Below, piece by piece: positions 42,453-52,126 of a stretch of DNA of 64,000 nucleotides. Every line of letters begins with the position of its first letter. The first letter of the stretch is position 1. The notes beneath the pieces are model-generated. The model saw only the letters and a program-made list of their open reading frames with translations. It had not been told where the DNA came from and did not search any database. Location: contig NZ_JACBZR010000001.1 in assembly GCF_013408335.1 (NCBI RefSeq), positions 4,627,501 through 4,691,500 on the forward strand. Reading direction: 5' to 3'. Origin of the DNA: Nocardioides panzhihuensis (lineage in GTDB: Bacteria > Actinomycetota > Actinomycetes > Propionibacteriales > Nocardioidaceae). The position numbers and the translations under genes are program-made.

Positions 42453-42453
42453 C

Positions 42454-43422
42454 TCAGGCGACACGCTCGGTGGGAGCCGGGACCGAGGTGAGCAGGTCGC
42501 CGATGACGTCCTCGACCGTGACGCCGTTGAACATCGCCTCCGGGTCGAGGATCAGGCGGTGGCAGAGCACCGGCTCGGCGAGCGACTTGATGTCGTCGGG
42601 CAGCACCTGCGAGCGGCCCTCGGAGAGCGCCCACACCTTCGCGGTGCGCACCAGGGCGAGGCAGCCACGCATGGAGGCGCCGAGGCGTACGTGCTTGTGG
42701 CGACGCGACTCGTCGACCAGCGCGGAGACGTAGGCGACGATCGCCTGGTCGATGTAGACCTGGTCGGCCATCTCGGCCATCTGGGTGACCGTCGGCGCGG
42801 TGATGATCGGGGTGACGAGGGTAGCCCGGTCCCGGACCGAGGAGTTCATCAGCAGCTCGACGGTGGCGTTCCGGTCGGGGTAGCCGACCGACGTCTTCAT
42901 GAGGAAGCGGTCCAGCTGCGCCTCGGGCAGCCGGTACGTACCGGCCTGCTCGATCGGGTTCTGGGTCGCGATCACCATGAACGGCCGGCCCACGTCGCGG
43001 GTGGAACCGTCGACGGTGACCCGACCCTCCTCCATGACCTCCAGCAGCGCGCTCTGGGTCTTCGGGGAGGCTCGGTTGATCTCGTCGGCCAGCACGATCG
43101 AGTGGAAGATCGGACCCGGGTGGAACTCGAAGGTGGCCTTGCCCTGGTCGTAGACCGTGACGCCGGTGACGTCGGACGGCAGCAGGTCGGGGGTGAACTG
43201 GATGCGCGCGTGCGAGCCCTGGACGGTGTTGGCCAGAGCGCGGGCGAGCTGGGTCTTGCCGGTCCCGGGGTAGTCCTCGAGGAGCAGGTGGCCCTCGGAG
43301 AGCAGCGCGGTCAGCACCAGGCGGATCACGTTGCGCTTGCCCAGCACCGCCTTCTCGACGTTGTCGCACAGCTTCTCGAAGGTCTCGTGGAACCAGCGAG
43401 CCTGCTCAGTGGTGACGGTCAT
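42454..43422 (-). CDS. MoxR-family AAA+ ATPase (PFNA cluster)
   Basis: The 322-residue chaperone-like ATPase has Walker A GTGKTQLARALA, Walker B IVLADEINRASPKTQ, sensor 1 VIATQNPIEQAGTY and the arginine-finger region RLPEAQLDRFLMK. MoxR proteins are thought to mature or activate partners containing DUF58/VWA domains, which is the next gene. It lies 16 bp after the giant Ig/FN3 gene and 1 bp before DUF58, so all four genes are one operon. Confidence 0.96.
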   Translation of the reverse strand: MTVTTEQARWFHETFEKLCDNVEKAVLGKRNVIRLVLTALLSEGHLLLEDYPGTGKTQLARALANTVQGSHARIQFTPDLLPSDVTGVTVYDQGKATFEFHPGPIFHSIVLADEINRASPKTQSALLEVMEEGRVTVDGSTRDVGRPFMVIATQNPIEQAGTYRLPEAQLDRFLMKTSVGYPDRNATVELLMNSSVRDRATLVTPIITAPTVTQMAEMADQVYIDQAIVAYVSALVDESRRHKHVRLGASMRGCLALVRTAKVWALSEGRSQVLPDDIKSLAEPVLCHRLILDPEAMFNGVTVEDVIGDLLTSVPAPTERVA

Positions 43423-43438
43423 CGTTTCTCTCTCATGG

Positions 43439-46400
43439 TTACCAAGTGAAGGTCACTTCTTGGGTCGGTCGGCCAGACGATCTACAGGTGACCGTGGTCT
43501 TGTTGTTGGCACCCACCCAGCCATTGCCTGCTTCGCGGCCCTCACCGTTGGAGCCGATGCGGACCGTCCACTCCGACCTGGTCTGGTCGGTCTCGCATCT
43601 CCAGTCGTTGTTCGGGAAGCCCTTGTCGGTGATCTCGGCACCGACGTACCAGCAGGTGCCGCCGCAGGCCACGTCCGGCTCAGGGCAGCTCGCGCCTGAG
43701 CACTCGCCGCCCTTGTAGGCCCTGATCGAGGGTGGTGGCGGGTTGTCCGTCGTCGCCCTGACCGAGTCGGACTTGCTGTTACGTGAGGGCGAGCTGTCGC
43801 TGATCGTCACCGTGTAGGTGTAGGTCGTGCTCCAGTCCGGTGCCGTGTCCGTGCCCGAGCGGCTGCCCTTATCGGTGCCGGTGTTGAACTGCTCGATGAC
43901 GGTGTTGCCCCGCTTGACGACGACGGTGGCTGCGTTGCCGTTCGGGTCATAGCTGACGTTCCACCTCACGTCCTTGGAGTTGGAGACCGCGTTCGCCGAG
44001 ATCGAGGGCGTGCCGAGGGGTCCGTAGGTGGTCACGTTCTTCGACGACCAGGCGCCACAAGACTCCCCGGCACCGGCGCCACCGGACGAGTCGTTGCAGG
44101 CGCGCAACTGCACTTGGGTCGAGGTGCCGTTGGTGAATCCCGAGATCGTCTTGGTCTGCTGACCGGCGCCCTCGGGCGGGTAGGTCCAAGACCCGCAGGA
44201 CGAGCCGTTGCGGACACATTCGACTCGGTTGGTCTTACCGTGCGAGGCGCGAGGGGTGAAGACGATCTTCGCTTGGCCGTTGGACCCGGTCGGGGTCGCG
44301 CTGGCAAAGGAGACCGCGTCCGGCGTCGCTGCCGCCTCGACCTTGCCACCGGCGGAGTAGCTGGAGATGTGCGTGTCCGGCGAGCCTCCCGATCCCGTCT
44401 CGCGCGGCGAGGTCGCCTCCGCGTTGCGTGCCCGGACGTCGTACGTGTAGATCGTGCCGTCGTTGGGGACATCGTCACGGCAGCTCGTCTCGGTCACCCA
44501 GGAGCAGACGATCTTCTCGCCGGAGCCGCCCGTGCGGCGTACCTCGTACGTGACCGGGGCGGGACCATTGGGCGCCACCGGGCTCCACGAGACGTTCACC
44601 GTCTTGCCTGAGTTGTTGGCTGTGTTGGCGAACTCGAAGGTCGGCGTCGCGGGGGTGTCCGGTTTGCCCGCACCCATCCCCTCGACCGTCGCGGAGGGGC
44701 CCTTGTTGGTCTTGACGCCCTTGTCGTTGAGCGGGACGACGGTGAACTGCACCGGGTCACCGTTGGTGCTCACCGCCGCCGGATAGGTTGTCTGACCTGC
44801 GGAGATGTCCTTGATGCCGCCGCCCGGCCAGCTGATCCGGTATTTCTGCACGTCCGAGCAGTCGCACGGGGCCGGCTTGCTCCAGCTCAGCTCGACCCGG
44901 TGGTCGCGCTGGCGGGTGACTCGCAGGTTCTGCACCGGACCGGTGTAGGCGTCGGGCTCGCCCTCGGCCGAGTTGCTCCACTCCCGGCTCGGTCCCACCG
45001 AGTTCACCGCGCGCACACGGAAGTCGTAGATGACACCGTTCTTCAGGTTGGTGATGCGGCACGAGGTCGACGGGCAGTCCTGGACGTGGTCACCGTTGGC
45101 CTCGACCTCGTAACGCTGGATCGGGTCGTCGCCGTTGTCCTTCGGAGCGTTCCACGACAGCGCGACCACGTTGGAGAGGAAGTCGGAGGTCGTACGCAGC
45201 CCCGTCGGCGCACCGGGGACGTCGATGACGTCCACCTCGATGACGCCGGTGGCCTTGACCCGCTTGGAGTCCTTGCCCGAGTCGCTGACCTCGATCGGGT
45301 AGCGGTAGTGGCCGTGCCCCTCTTCAGGGGTGTTGAAGGTGATCTTCGACCCGCTGACCTCACCCATGTCGGGCGAGTCACCGTCGATCGGGTCGAGCTT
45401 GGTGATCACGACCTCCTGCGACCCGGACGGGACAGGCGTCTGCAGATAGTCGGCGATGTCGATCGACACCGTCTTCCCGGCCTCGGTCTGGAGCGGCTTG
45501 ATCGGGGAGAGCGACGGCGGCGGCAGCGCGATGACCGTGACGAGGAGCTGACCGGTCGCGTCGGTGCCCTCGATGCCGATCTCCAGGGCGCCCTGGGCAC
45601 CGGCGTCGGCGTGCTCGGCGGTGAGACGCAGACCGCCGGCCTCGGGCTTGACCTCGACCCCGTCGAGCCCCTCGCCGACCTCGGCGGTGAAGTCGAGGTC
45701 GTCGGAGTCGCCCGGGTCCGCGGTCCACACGTGGCAGATGGCGGCGATGTCGACCAGCGCGCCGTCGCCGCTCTCGGGGACCTCGACCGGGGTGCTCGGA
45801 CAGTTGATCTCCGGCTCCTCCTTGCCGATCTGCACCGGCAGCGAGATCACCGCCAGGTGGGCCTCGGCGGAGGTGATCTTCTCGCGGTCGGCGACCTCGA
45901 ACGTCAGGACCGCCGGACCCTTCGTCTCACCTGCGGTGACCTCCACCGTCGTCGCCGTGGTGTCGCCGGTGTTGAGCATCCCCTCCGGCGCGGCCACGAT
46001 CTTGTCGGTGGTGGTGAGCACCACCGGGTCGCCCTCGGGGTCCTCGACGTAGTCGGTGATGTCGACCTTCTTCGTCTCCCCCGGGTTCAGCTGGAGCTCG
46101 GAGCCCGGCTTCAGGTAGGGAGCGTCCTTGGGACGCGCCGGGACGTAGATCGAGCCGACCGCCTGGGCGCCGTCGGGGTCGGTGACCCGGTAGGTCCACA
46201 CCCGGGTCGTGTCGCCGACCGGCAGGGTCACCTCGCCGTCGTCGATCTTCGGCTTGGCCTCGTCCTCGCCGACCGAGGGGCCCTTGACCGCGTCGACGGT
46301 GAGGTCCTCGAGCGAGTCGTCGATGTCGGTCACCTTGGCCATCACGTCGACGGTGGCCGTCGCCGAGTCGCCCTCCGGGTCCGCGACCACGATCCCCGCC

Positions 46401-49400
46401 ATCGGCGGGTTGTCGTAGCCCTCCTGATAGCGGATCGCGAGCTCGCCGGTGTCCTCGTGGAGGCCGGTGGTGGCGCGGTAGGGGATGTTCTGGAACGGCT
46501 TCTCGGAGCCACCTGTGACCGTGACGATGCCGTCGGAACGCTGCTTGACCCCGGCGCCGCTGGCCGCGTCGGGCGAGGCCAGATGGAGCTCCGTCCCCGG
46601 CGTACGCAGGTCGTTGGCGAGCACGTCGTAGGTCAGCTTCTTGCTGGGGTCGAGCGTGACCAGGTCGTCGACGGCGACCGGACGCTGGGGCGCGCCGGGC
46701 GCGACGACGGCGATCCGCACGGTGCCGGTCGCGACGGCACCGAACGGGTCGCTGACCTCGTAGGTGAACTCGTCGGTGCCCGCGGCGCTGGGGAAGGCCT
46801 GATAGGTGATCGTGTTCGCCCCGTGGGCCAGGACGCGGCCGTAGGACGGTGCGCTGTTGATCCTGGTCACCGAGACCGAGTCGCCGTCCGGGTCGGTGCC
46901 GACCGTGGGCAGGCGCAGCGTGACCTCGTCGCCCTGGACCACCCGCGACTCCAGCGCCTTCGGCGCCGGCGGGGAGTTGTCGGCCTTCTTCTTCGGCAGC
47001 GGCTTGACGTGGACGCGGATGTTGCCCGAGGAGTGCTCCGCGGAGGGGTCGCCGGTGTTCTGCACGACGTAGCGGACGTCGACGTCGACCGGCCCCTTCA
47101 CGTCGTCCGGTGCGACGTAGCGGACCCGGTTGCCGTCGATGTAGGCCTCCCCGACGGCCGGCTGGCCGAGCACCTGCAGCTGTCCCTTGGTCTCCATGGT
47201 CTGGTCGACCACCAGACCGACCGGGTCGCCCGACGGCGTCGAGTCGTTGTCGAGCACCGGGATGGAGACGGAGTCGGCAGCTCTCACCGTCGCCTCGTCG
47301 TCGACCGCCTCCGGAGCGTTCGCGGCACCGCGCAGCGCCGGACGCTGGCTCACCGTCACCGAGCCCTCGGCCTCGGCCGCGCCGTTGCTGATCGTGTAGC
47401 GGATCGCCTGGGTGGACGGGGAGATGTCGGGCTTTGACGCCTGAATCCGCAGCCACCGTCCGTCGAGCACCGCGACCGTCAGGTCGCTCTCGCCGACCGG
47501 TTCGGCATGGGTCACGGCGAGGAGCCGGCCCTGGGAGTCGTAGTCGTTGGCGAGGACGTCCAGGGTGCGGGTCGAGGTGCCGAGCACGGCGGTCGTGTCC
47601 GGGGTGGCGATCGGCTCGTCCGCGGCCTGGGAAGCGGGTCTGACGTCGACGCGGATCTTCGCCGAGACGGGCTTGGCCGCCCCGAACCCGGCGTTGTAGC
47701 TGAGCTGGTAGGTGCCCGGAGAGCTGCCTCTGGCACGCACCACGCCGGTCTCCCGGTCGGTGCTCACCTCGAGGCCGCCCTTGGGCGGGACGTCGCCGGC
47801 GAGGGTGAGGGTCGCGTCGAGGTCGGACGGGTCGGCGCCGGGGATGTCGTTGTCGAGCGGCCGGATCGTGACCCAGGAGCCCTGGGTCCCCTCTGCGACG
47901 TCGTCCTTCGGCTCGGGGGACGCGGTGTTCGCGCCGGCGACGATGTTGACGCGCACCTTGTTCTTCGACGCCTTGCCGCCGGTGCTGACCTGGTAGCCGA
48001 GGTTCTCGCTGCCCGAGGCGTCCGGGGCGGCGGTGTAGCGCAGCAGGCCGTCGGGAGTCACGCTCGCCTTGCCCTTGGAGGCCTCCGGGGACTGCGCGGT
48101 GACCGGGTCGCCGTAGCGCTCGTCGCGCCAGTCGCTCACCACCGGGATCTCCACGGTGCCGCCGGCCGCGACGGTGTAGTCGGTCGGGGTGTAGTGATCA
48201 CGCAGGGTCGGCTTGCCGGTGCCTTCGGAGCCCTGGATCTTGAGCTCGACGCTGGCGTCGTCCTGGCCGGCCTTGCCCTTGAGACCGTCGTCGACCGTGT
48301 ATTTGAAGCTGGTCGTCTTCCCCTCGGACGCTTCGGGAGTGGTGACCAGGACCGACTGCCGGTCGGGGGCGATGGTGGCCTCGACACCCTTGACGGAGGC
48401 CTTGCCGACCGAGACCACGCTCAGGATCGAGTCCTTCGCGGAGGAGTCGTTGTCGAGGACGTGCAGGACCGTGGTGCGTCCGGCCCGAGCACCGAGCTGG
48501 TCGTCCTTGGCCTTCGGCGCCTGAGCGGCCTTGGTCTGCTGCTGCTGCTTGTCCTTCTTCTGGTTCTGCTTCTGGGTCTGCGGCTGGAAGGCCTCCCAGT
48601 TGGAGATCTTCTTGATGTCGGCGCCGTCGATCTCCCAGACATCGCCGTTTCGCAGGTCGTTGAGCACCAGCTGGCCGCGGTTGATCCGGAACTCCAGCTC
48701 GGCGGCCGGGCCGAGCGTCGGGATCTCGCCCAGGATCGGCTCGCCTTCGCCGCACTGGGTCGCCACCGAGCCGGTCGAACCGTTGGCCCAGGCGCCGAAG
48801 ACGCAGTCGCCGAGCCGGACGGGCGCTGCGGGGTCGCCGGCGGACTCGGAGATGCGCCGGATCTCGCCGTTCCTCAGGTCTACGGCCTTGAGGCCCTCCG
48901 CGTCACCGACGAGGACGTCCCCGGCCTTGACGGAGGACTGCTGGAGGACCGCGCTCTCCGCGGTGTCGCCGAAGTCCACGGCGATGTACGAGCCCTTGGA
49001 GGCACCGAGCAGCCAACCGGCCTCGTCGAGGGTGATGACGTCGTCGCCGACGACGGTCGCCGAGGTCGGGGTCTCCGCGTACTCCGGGGACTTGGGGAGC
49101 TTGGTCTCGACGGGATCGGCGAACCGCTCACCGTCCGGCGCGAAGGTGGTCAGCGTCCGCTTGGCTGCCGAGACGGCGTACGCGGTCCCGTCGGCGCCGA
49201 TCGTGAGCACCGCGTCCGCGCCGACCGTCTCGGTGGGCTTGGCCGAGCCGGAGAGGTCGGAGAGATCGCCGATGCCGGTGGTCGGGTCGACGGAGGTGAG
49301 CCAGACCTTTCCGGTCTTCTGCTCGGCGACACCGATCGTGTTGCCGCCCATCACCACCCGGCTGTCCTTGACGGTCACCGCGTCGTCGTCCAGGCCCTCG

Positions 49401-49756
49401 GCGAGCTTGGTGTTCACCGGCGTGATCGTGCGGGCGTCGCGGTCGACGGAGGCCACGGCGATGCCGTTCTGCACCACGTCGAGCCCGTTGCGCTCGGACC
49501 TCGAGCCGGTCTCGTTGGCCGCCCAGACGACACCGTCGAGCTGAGCCACCGGGCGGTTCTGCCGGCCCAGGGTGCCCCAGGACTGGTTGGTCACCCAGAT
49601 GCCACCGTCGTCGAGATCGGCCTTGTGCACGGGGTAGCCCGTCGACTGGATCGCGTAGACGGTCAAACCGCTGGCAACCACCGCAAGGGCAGCCCAGGAC
49701 GCGATAGCGGTGCGGTGACGCCGCATCCAACCGGGCGCCATCCCGAAACGTGCCAC
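43439..49756 (-). CDS. Giant membrane-anchored Ig-like/FN3 repeat protein (PFNA cluster)
   Basis: The 2,105-residue protein has a short basic cytosolic end, one helix (ASWAALAVVASGLTVYAI) and then an extracellular part. Residues about 40-390 hold a beta-propeller-like region, followed by a Gln/Lys linker (KQNQKKDKQQQQ). At least five Ig/cadherin-like repeats with V-L-D/A-N-D motifs come next (VLDNDSSA, PLDNDIPG, VLANDYDS, VLDNDSTP, VLANDLRT). Several FN3 domains (APTGLRTT, VQNLRVT) and a Cys-rich C-terminus with eight Cys close the protein. The GTG at 49756 has GGGGAG at good spacing; TTG at 49786 is the alternative. It is probably a cell-surface adhesin or sensor linked to the divergent kinase/phosphatase. 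Confidence 0.92.
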   Translation of the reverse strand: MARFGMAPGWMRRHRTAIASWAALAVVASGLTVYAIQSTGYPVHKADLDDGGIWVTNQSWGTLGRQNRPVAQLDGVVWAANETGSRSERNGLDVVQNGIAVASVDRDARTITPVNTKLAEGLDDDAVTVKDSRVVMGGNTIGVAEQKTGKVWLTSVDPTTGIGDLSDLSGSAKPTETVGADAVLTIGADGTAYAVSAAKRTLTTFAPDGERFADPVETKLPKSPEYAETPTSATVVGDDVITLDEAGWLLGASKGSYIAVDFGDTAESAVLQQSSVKAGDVLVGDAEGLKAVDLRNGEIRRISESAGDPAAPVRLGDCVFGAWANGSTGSVATQCGEGEPILGEIPTLGPAAELEFRINRGQLVLNDLRNGDVWEIDGADIKKISNWEAFQPQTQKQNQKKDKQQQQTKAAQAPKAKDDQLGARAGRTTVLHVLDNDSSAKDSILSVVSVGKASVKGVEATIAPDRQSVLVTTPEASEGKTTSFKYTVDDGLKGKAGQDDASVELKIQGSEGTGKPTLRDHYTPTDYTVAAGGTVEIPVVSDWRDERYGDPVTAQSPEASKGKASVTPDGLLRYTAAPDASGSENLGYQVSTGGKASKNKVRVNIVAGANTASPEPKDDVAEGTQGSWVTIRPLDNDIPGADPSDLDATLTLAGDVPPKGGLEVSTDRETGVVRARGSSPGTYQLSYNAGFGAAKPVSAKIRVDVRPASQAADEPIATPDTTAVLGTSTRTLDVLANDYDSQGRLLAVTHAEPVGESDLTVAVLDGRWLRIQASKPDISPSTQAIRYTISNGAAEAEGSVTVSQRPALRGAANAPEAVDDEATVRAADSVSIPVLDNDSTPSGDPVGLVVDQTMETKGQLQVLGQPAVGEAYIDGNRVRYVAPDDVKGPVDVDVRYVVQNTGDPSAEHSSGNIRVHVKPLPKKKADNSPPAPKALESRVVQGDEVTLRLPTVGTDPDGDSVSVTRINSAPSYGRVLAHGANTITYQAFPSAAGTDEFTYEVSDPFGAVATGTVRIAVVAPGAPQRPVAVDDLVTLDPSKKLTYDVLANDLRTPGTELHLASPDAASGAGVKQRSDGIVTVTGGSEKPFQNIPYRATTGLHEDTGELAIRYQEGYDNPPMAGIVVADPEGDSATATVDVMAKVTDIDDSLEDLTVDAVKGPSVGEDEAKPKIDDGEVTLPVGDTTRVWTYRVTDPDGAQAVGSIYVPARPKDAPYLKPGSELQLNPGETKKVDITDYVEDPEGDPVVLTTTDKIVAAPEGMLNTGDTTATTVEVTAGETKGPAVLTFEVADREKITSAEAHLAVISLPVQIGKEEPEINCPSTPVEVPESGDGALVDIAAICHVWTADPGDSDDLDFTAEVGEGLDGVEVKPEAGGLRLTAEHADAGAQGALEIGIEGTDATGQLLVTVIALPPPSLSPIKPLQTEAGKTVSIDIADYLQTPVPSGSQEVVITKLDPIDGDSPDMGEVSGSKITFNTPEEGHGHYRYPIEVSDSGKDSKRVKATGVIEVDVIDVPGAPTGLRTTSDFLSNVVALSWNAPKDNGDDPIQRYEVEANGDHVQDCPSTSCRITNLKNGVIYDFRVRAVNSVGPSREWSNSAEGEPDAYTGPVQNLRVTRQRDHRVELSWSKPAPCDCSDVQKYRISWPGGGIKDISAGQTTYPAAVSTNGDPVQFTVVPLNDKGVKTNKGPSATVEGMGAGKPDTPATPTFEFANTANNSGKTVNVSWSPVAPNGPAPVTYEVRRTGGSGEKIVCSWVTETSCRDDVPNDGTIYTYDVRARNAEATSPRETGSGGSPDTHISSYSAGGKVEAAATPDAVSFASATPTGSNGQAKIVFTPRASHGKTNRVECVRNGSSCGSWTYPPEGAGQQTKTISGFTNGTSTQVQLRACNDSSGGAGAGESCGAWSSKNVTTYGPLGTPSISANAVSNSKDVRWNVSYDPNGNAATVVVKRGNTVIEQFNTGTDKGSRSGTDTAPDWSTTYTYTVTISDSSPSRNSKSDSVRATTDNPPPPSIRAYKGGECSGASCPEPDVACGGTCWYVGAEITDKGFPNNDWRCETDQTRSEWTVRIGSNGEGREAGNGWVGANNKTTVTCRSSGRPTQEVTFTW

Positions 49757-49986
49757 CAAGACTCTCCCCAAGTCCTTCCATGCCAATCGGCCAGCCGACG
49801 CAAAAAGCCGGGCTTACTCTAGGCGCGCGTCAGGGTTGAAGCCACACGAATGAGCCAAACGTGGCACACGGCTCAGTGAACACGCTCACCGGTACCGTAC
49901 GGGATGTTCTAAAGTGTCCGCTCTTAGCACCACCATTTCGCATCCTGACCGGGATGTCCCGATAATCGGCTCCGCAAAGGAACAGC
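49757..49986. promoter_or_regulatory. Divergent promoter region of the PFNA-type cluster
   Basis: This 230-bp gap separates the two halves of the cluster. It contains CGGGATGTCCCG (49950-49961), a short inverted repeat 26 bp before the PP2C start, and AAAGGAAC as the PP2C ribosome site. It also holds a T/A-rich stretch near 49908-49920 (GATGTTCTAAAGTGTCC). No other gene or repeat was found in it. Confidence 0.5.
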
Positions 49987-50793
49987 ATGACCGCATACCC
50001 AGCCCTGCGTGCCGCGGGGGCGACTGATGTCGGCCGGGTCCGCGAGGTGAACGAGGACTCGTTCGTCATGCTTCCTGCGGTGGCCGTCGTCGCCGACGGG
50101 ATGGGCGGTCATGCCAGTGGCGACGTCGCCAGCTCGCTCGCGGTGGCGACCTTCCAGAGCCGCTTCGCGGCCGTCTGCCCGGTTCCCGAGGACATCCTCG
50201 ACGCCGTCCACGCCGCCAACTCCGCGATCACCGCGGAGGCGACCCGTCACTCCGAGAAGCAGGGCATGGGCACGACCCTGACCGGGGTGGCGCTCGTGGA
50301 GTCGGAGGGTGCGCCCCACTGGCTGGTCTTCAACGTCGGCGACTCGCGCGTCTACCGGCTCTCGACGACGGGGGTGACCCAGGTGAGCATCGACCACTCC
50401 GAGGTCGCCGCCATGGTCGAGGCGGGGATGATCACCGCCGCGGAGGCCCGCGTCCACCCGCTGCGCAACGTCATCACCCGGTCGCTCGGCACCTTCCCGT
50501 CGCCCGAGGCGGACACCTGGCTGATGGCCGTGTCGCCCGACGACATGTTCCTGCTCTGCTCCGACGGTCTCACCGGCGAGCTCGAGGACCACGAGATCCA
50601 CGAGATCGCGTCCAAGACGCTCGGTGTGGGCGGGAGCATCGACAACCTGGCCCAGAGGCTGGTGGACGCTGCGGTTGCATCGGGCGGGCGCGACAATGTC
50701 ACTGTGGTACTCGTGACACCCCCGCCCTCTCTCTTCGCCGCTCCTACGGACTCTGCCCGATCTTCAGGGGACATCACGTCGTCTCATGAGTGA
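49987..50793 (+). CDS. PP2C-family Ser/Thr phosphatase (PFNA cluster)
   Basis: The 268-residue phosphatase has TDVGRVREVNEDSF, VVADGMGGHASGD, the metal-binding GMGTTL and VGDSRVY, LCSDGLTGEL and GGRDNVTVVLV, a complete PstP-type PP2C. It would dephosphorylate targets of the kinase encoded two genes later. AAAGGAAC lies 6 nt before the ATG. Its 3' end overlaps the FHA gene by 8 bp. Confidence 0.97.
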   Translation: MTAYPALRAAGATDVGRVREVNEDSFVMLPAVAVVADGMGGHASGDVASSLAVATFQSRFAAVCPVPEDILDAVHAANSAITAEATRHSEKQGMGTTLTGVALVESEGAPHWLVFNVGDSRVYRLSTTGVTQVSIDHSEVAAMVEAGMITAAEARVHPLRNVITRSLGTFPSPEADTWLMAVSPDDMFLLCSDGLTGELEDHEIHEIASKTLGVGGSIDNLAQRLVDAAVASGGRDNVTVVLVTPPPSLFAAPTDSARSSGDITSSHE

Positions 50794-52126
50794 TACCGCT
50801 ACCTACTGTGTTGGGCACTGGCTCGCCTTGAAGGGCGACCGGTGCTGGGCGCTGGTCCAGCTGGGGCCGGGCGACCCGCGGGTCGGCGGCGTCCAAGCCG
50901 CCCTGACCGACCCCCGGCCCGTCGACGCGATCGCCGGACTGCTCTCCGCCGACGGACCGCGCGCCCCCGGCTTCGCGATCGTCGGACGCGAGGGCCCGCG
51001 AGTGCGCTACGCCGTACGCTCGCCGGCCAAGGTGACCGCGGTCGTCAACGAGGTGCCGGTCTTCGTCGACGGCATCGACGTCTCCGGCAAGTGGGCCGAC
51101 GGCCACTTCGCCGCCGTCCCCGAGCGCGCCGAGCTCGCCAACGGCGCCTGGGGCGGCATGGAGGAGGACCAGCCGCTACTCGATACCGCCCACGCGCGCT
51201 CGCTCGACGTCGTCTTCGACCCCGACTTCGGCGCGCAGGCCCAGGCCGACGCGACGATGGCGCAGATGGACCACACCATCCGGCGCTCGGACCTGGCCGC
51301 CTCTCCGCCGCCCGCGGCCCCGCCTGCCGCGCCTCCACCGCCGACGCCGGGCGTGCCGCCGTTCCAGAGCCCTCCCCCGGCCGCCGTTCCGCCGCCACCG
51401 ATGTCGCCGCCGCAGCCCGCGCCGGAGGCCAAGAAGGGCATCATCGACGGGCTTCCGTGGCGCAAGAAGGGTGCCAAGAAGTCCGACCAGCCCGCATGGG
51501 GTCCGCCCGACCGGCAGCCCGCGCCGCCGGCCATGCCTCCGCAGAGCCCGCCCCCCATGCCCCCGCCTACGCCTGCGCCCGCGCCCGCGGCGTACCCGCC
51601 CAACGACATGGCCACCCGCGTCCGCAACACCCCGACCCCGGTTCCGCCCGCGGGCGGGCCGACGGTGTGGGCGGTCTACTGCCCGCAGGGGCACGCGTCC
51701 CCGCCCTACTCCCCGACCTGCCGCATCTGCCGGTTGGCGCTGCCTCCACATCAGCAGCCGGTCTCGGTCCCGCGCCCCGCGCTGGGCCAGCTCAAGCTCG
51801 ACGACGGCCGCATCGTCGTCCTGGACCGGGGTGCGATCTTCGGGCGGTCGCCCCGCGCGGATGCCAGCGGCAACACGGGGGCCGGCGGCGTACCTCCGCA
51901 TCTGGTGAAGGTGATGCTGCCTGACATCAGCCGACTGCACACCGAGGTGCGCCTGGAGGAGTGGCAGGTGCTCGTCCGCGACCTGGGCTCCGCCAACGGG
52001 TCCTATCTGACCCTGCCCGGTGGGCGTCCGCAGCAGATGCGGCCGATGGAGGAGTACTCGCTGGAGCCCGGAGCCGTGGTGAGCCTTGCCGGCTCGATCA
52101 ACCTGACCTACGAGGTTCTCGGGTGA
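50786..52126 (+). CDS. FHA-domain protein with Pro-rich linker and zinc-ribbon motif (PFNA cluster)
   Basis: The 446-residue protein has an N-terminal domain of about 170 residues that I do not recognise and a long Pro/Ala-rich linker. A CPQGH...CRIC Cys motif (about 300-325) follows, then a C-terminal FHA domain with GRSPR, LPDISRLHTEV and GSANGSY, the residues that bind phosphothreonine. It is likely a phospho-dependent adaptor for the kinase encoded next, whose GTG start overlaps the stop (GTGA). Confidence 0.93.
   Translation: MSDTATYCVGHWLALKGDRCWALVQLGPGDPRVGGVQAALTDPRPVDAIAGLLSADGPRAPGFAIVGREGPRVRYAVRSPAKVTAVVNEVPVFVDGIDVSGKWADGHFAAVPERAELANGAWGGMEEDQPLLDTAHARSLDVVFDPDFGAQAQADATMAQMDHTIRRSDLAASPPPAAPPAAPPPPTPGVPPFQSPPPAAVPPPPMSPPQPAPEAKKGIIDGLPWRKKGAKKSDQPAWGPPDRQPAPPAMPPQSPPPMPPPTPAPAPAAYPPNDMATRVRNTPTPVPPAGGPTVWAVYCPQGHASPPYSPTCRICRLALPPHQQPVSVPRPALGQLKLDDGRIVVLDRGAIFGRSPRADASGNTGAGGVPPHLVKVMLPDISRLHTEVRLEEWQVLVRDLGSANGSYLTLPGGRPQQMRPMEEYSLEPGAVVSLAGSINLTYEVLG

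Noticed and set aside
44900..49822. Long plus-strand open frames opposite the giant Ig/FN3 gene
   Set aside because: Low-complexity Asp/Arg/Leu/Val-rich translations typical of antisense frames in high-GC DNA; no domain motifs and no promoter or ribosome site.
51961..52122. N-terminal extension of the kinase frame
   Set aside because: It overlaps the FHA coding end out of frame; the GTG at 52123 with GTGA overlap gives a normal kinase N-terminus.
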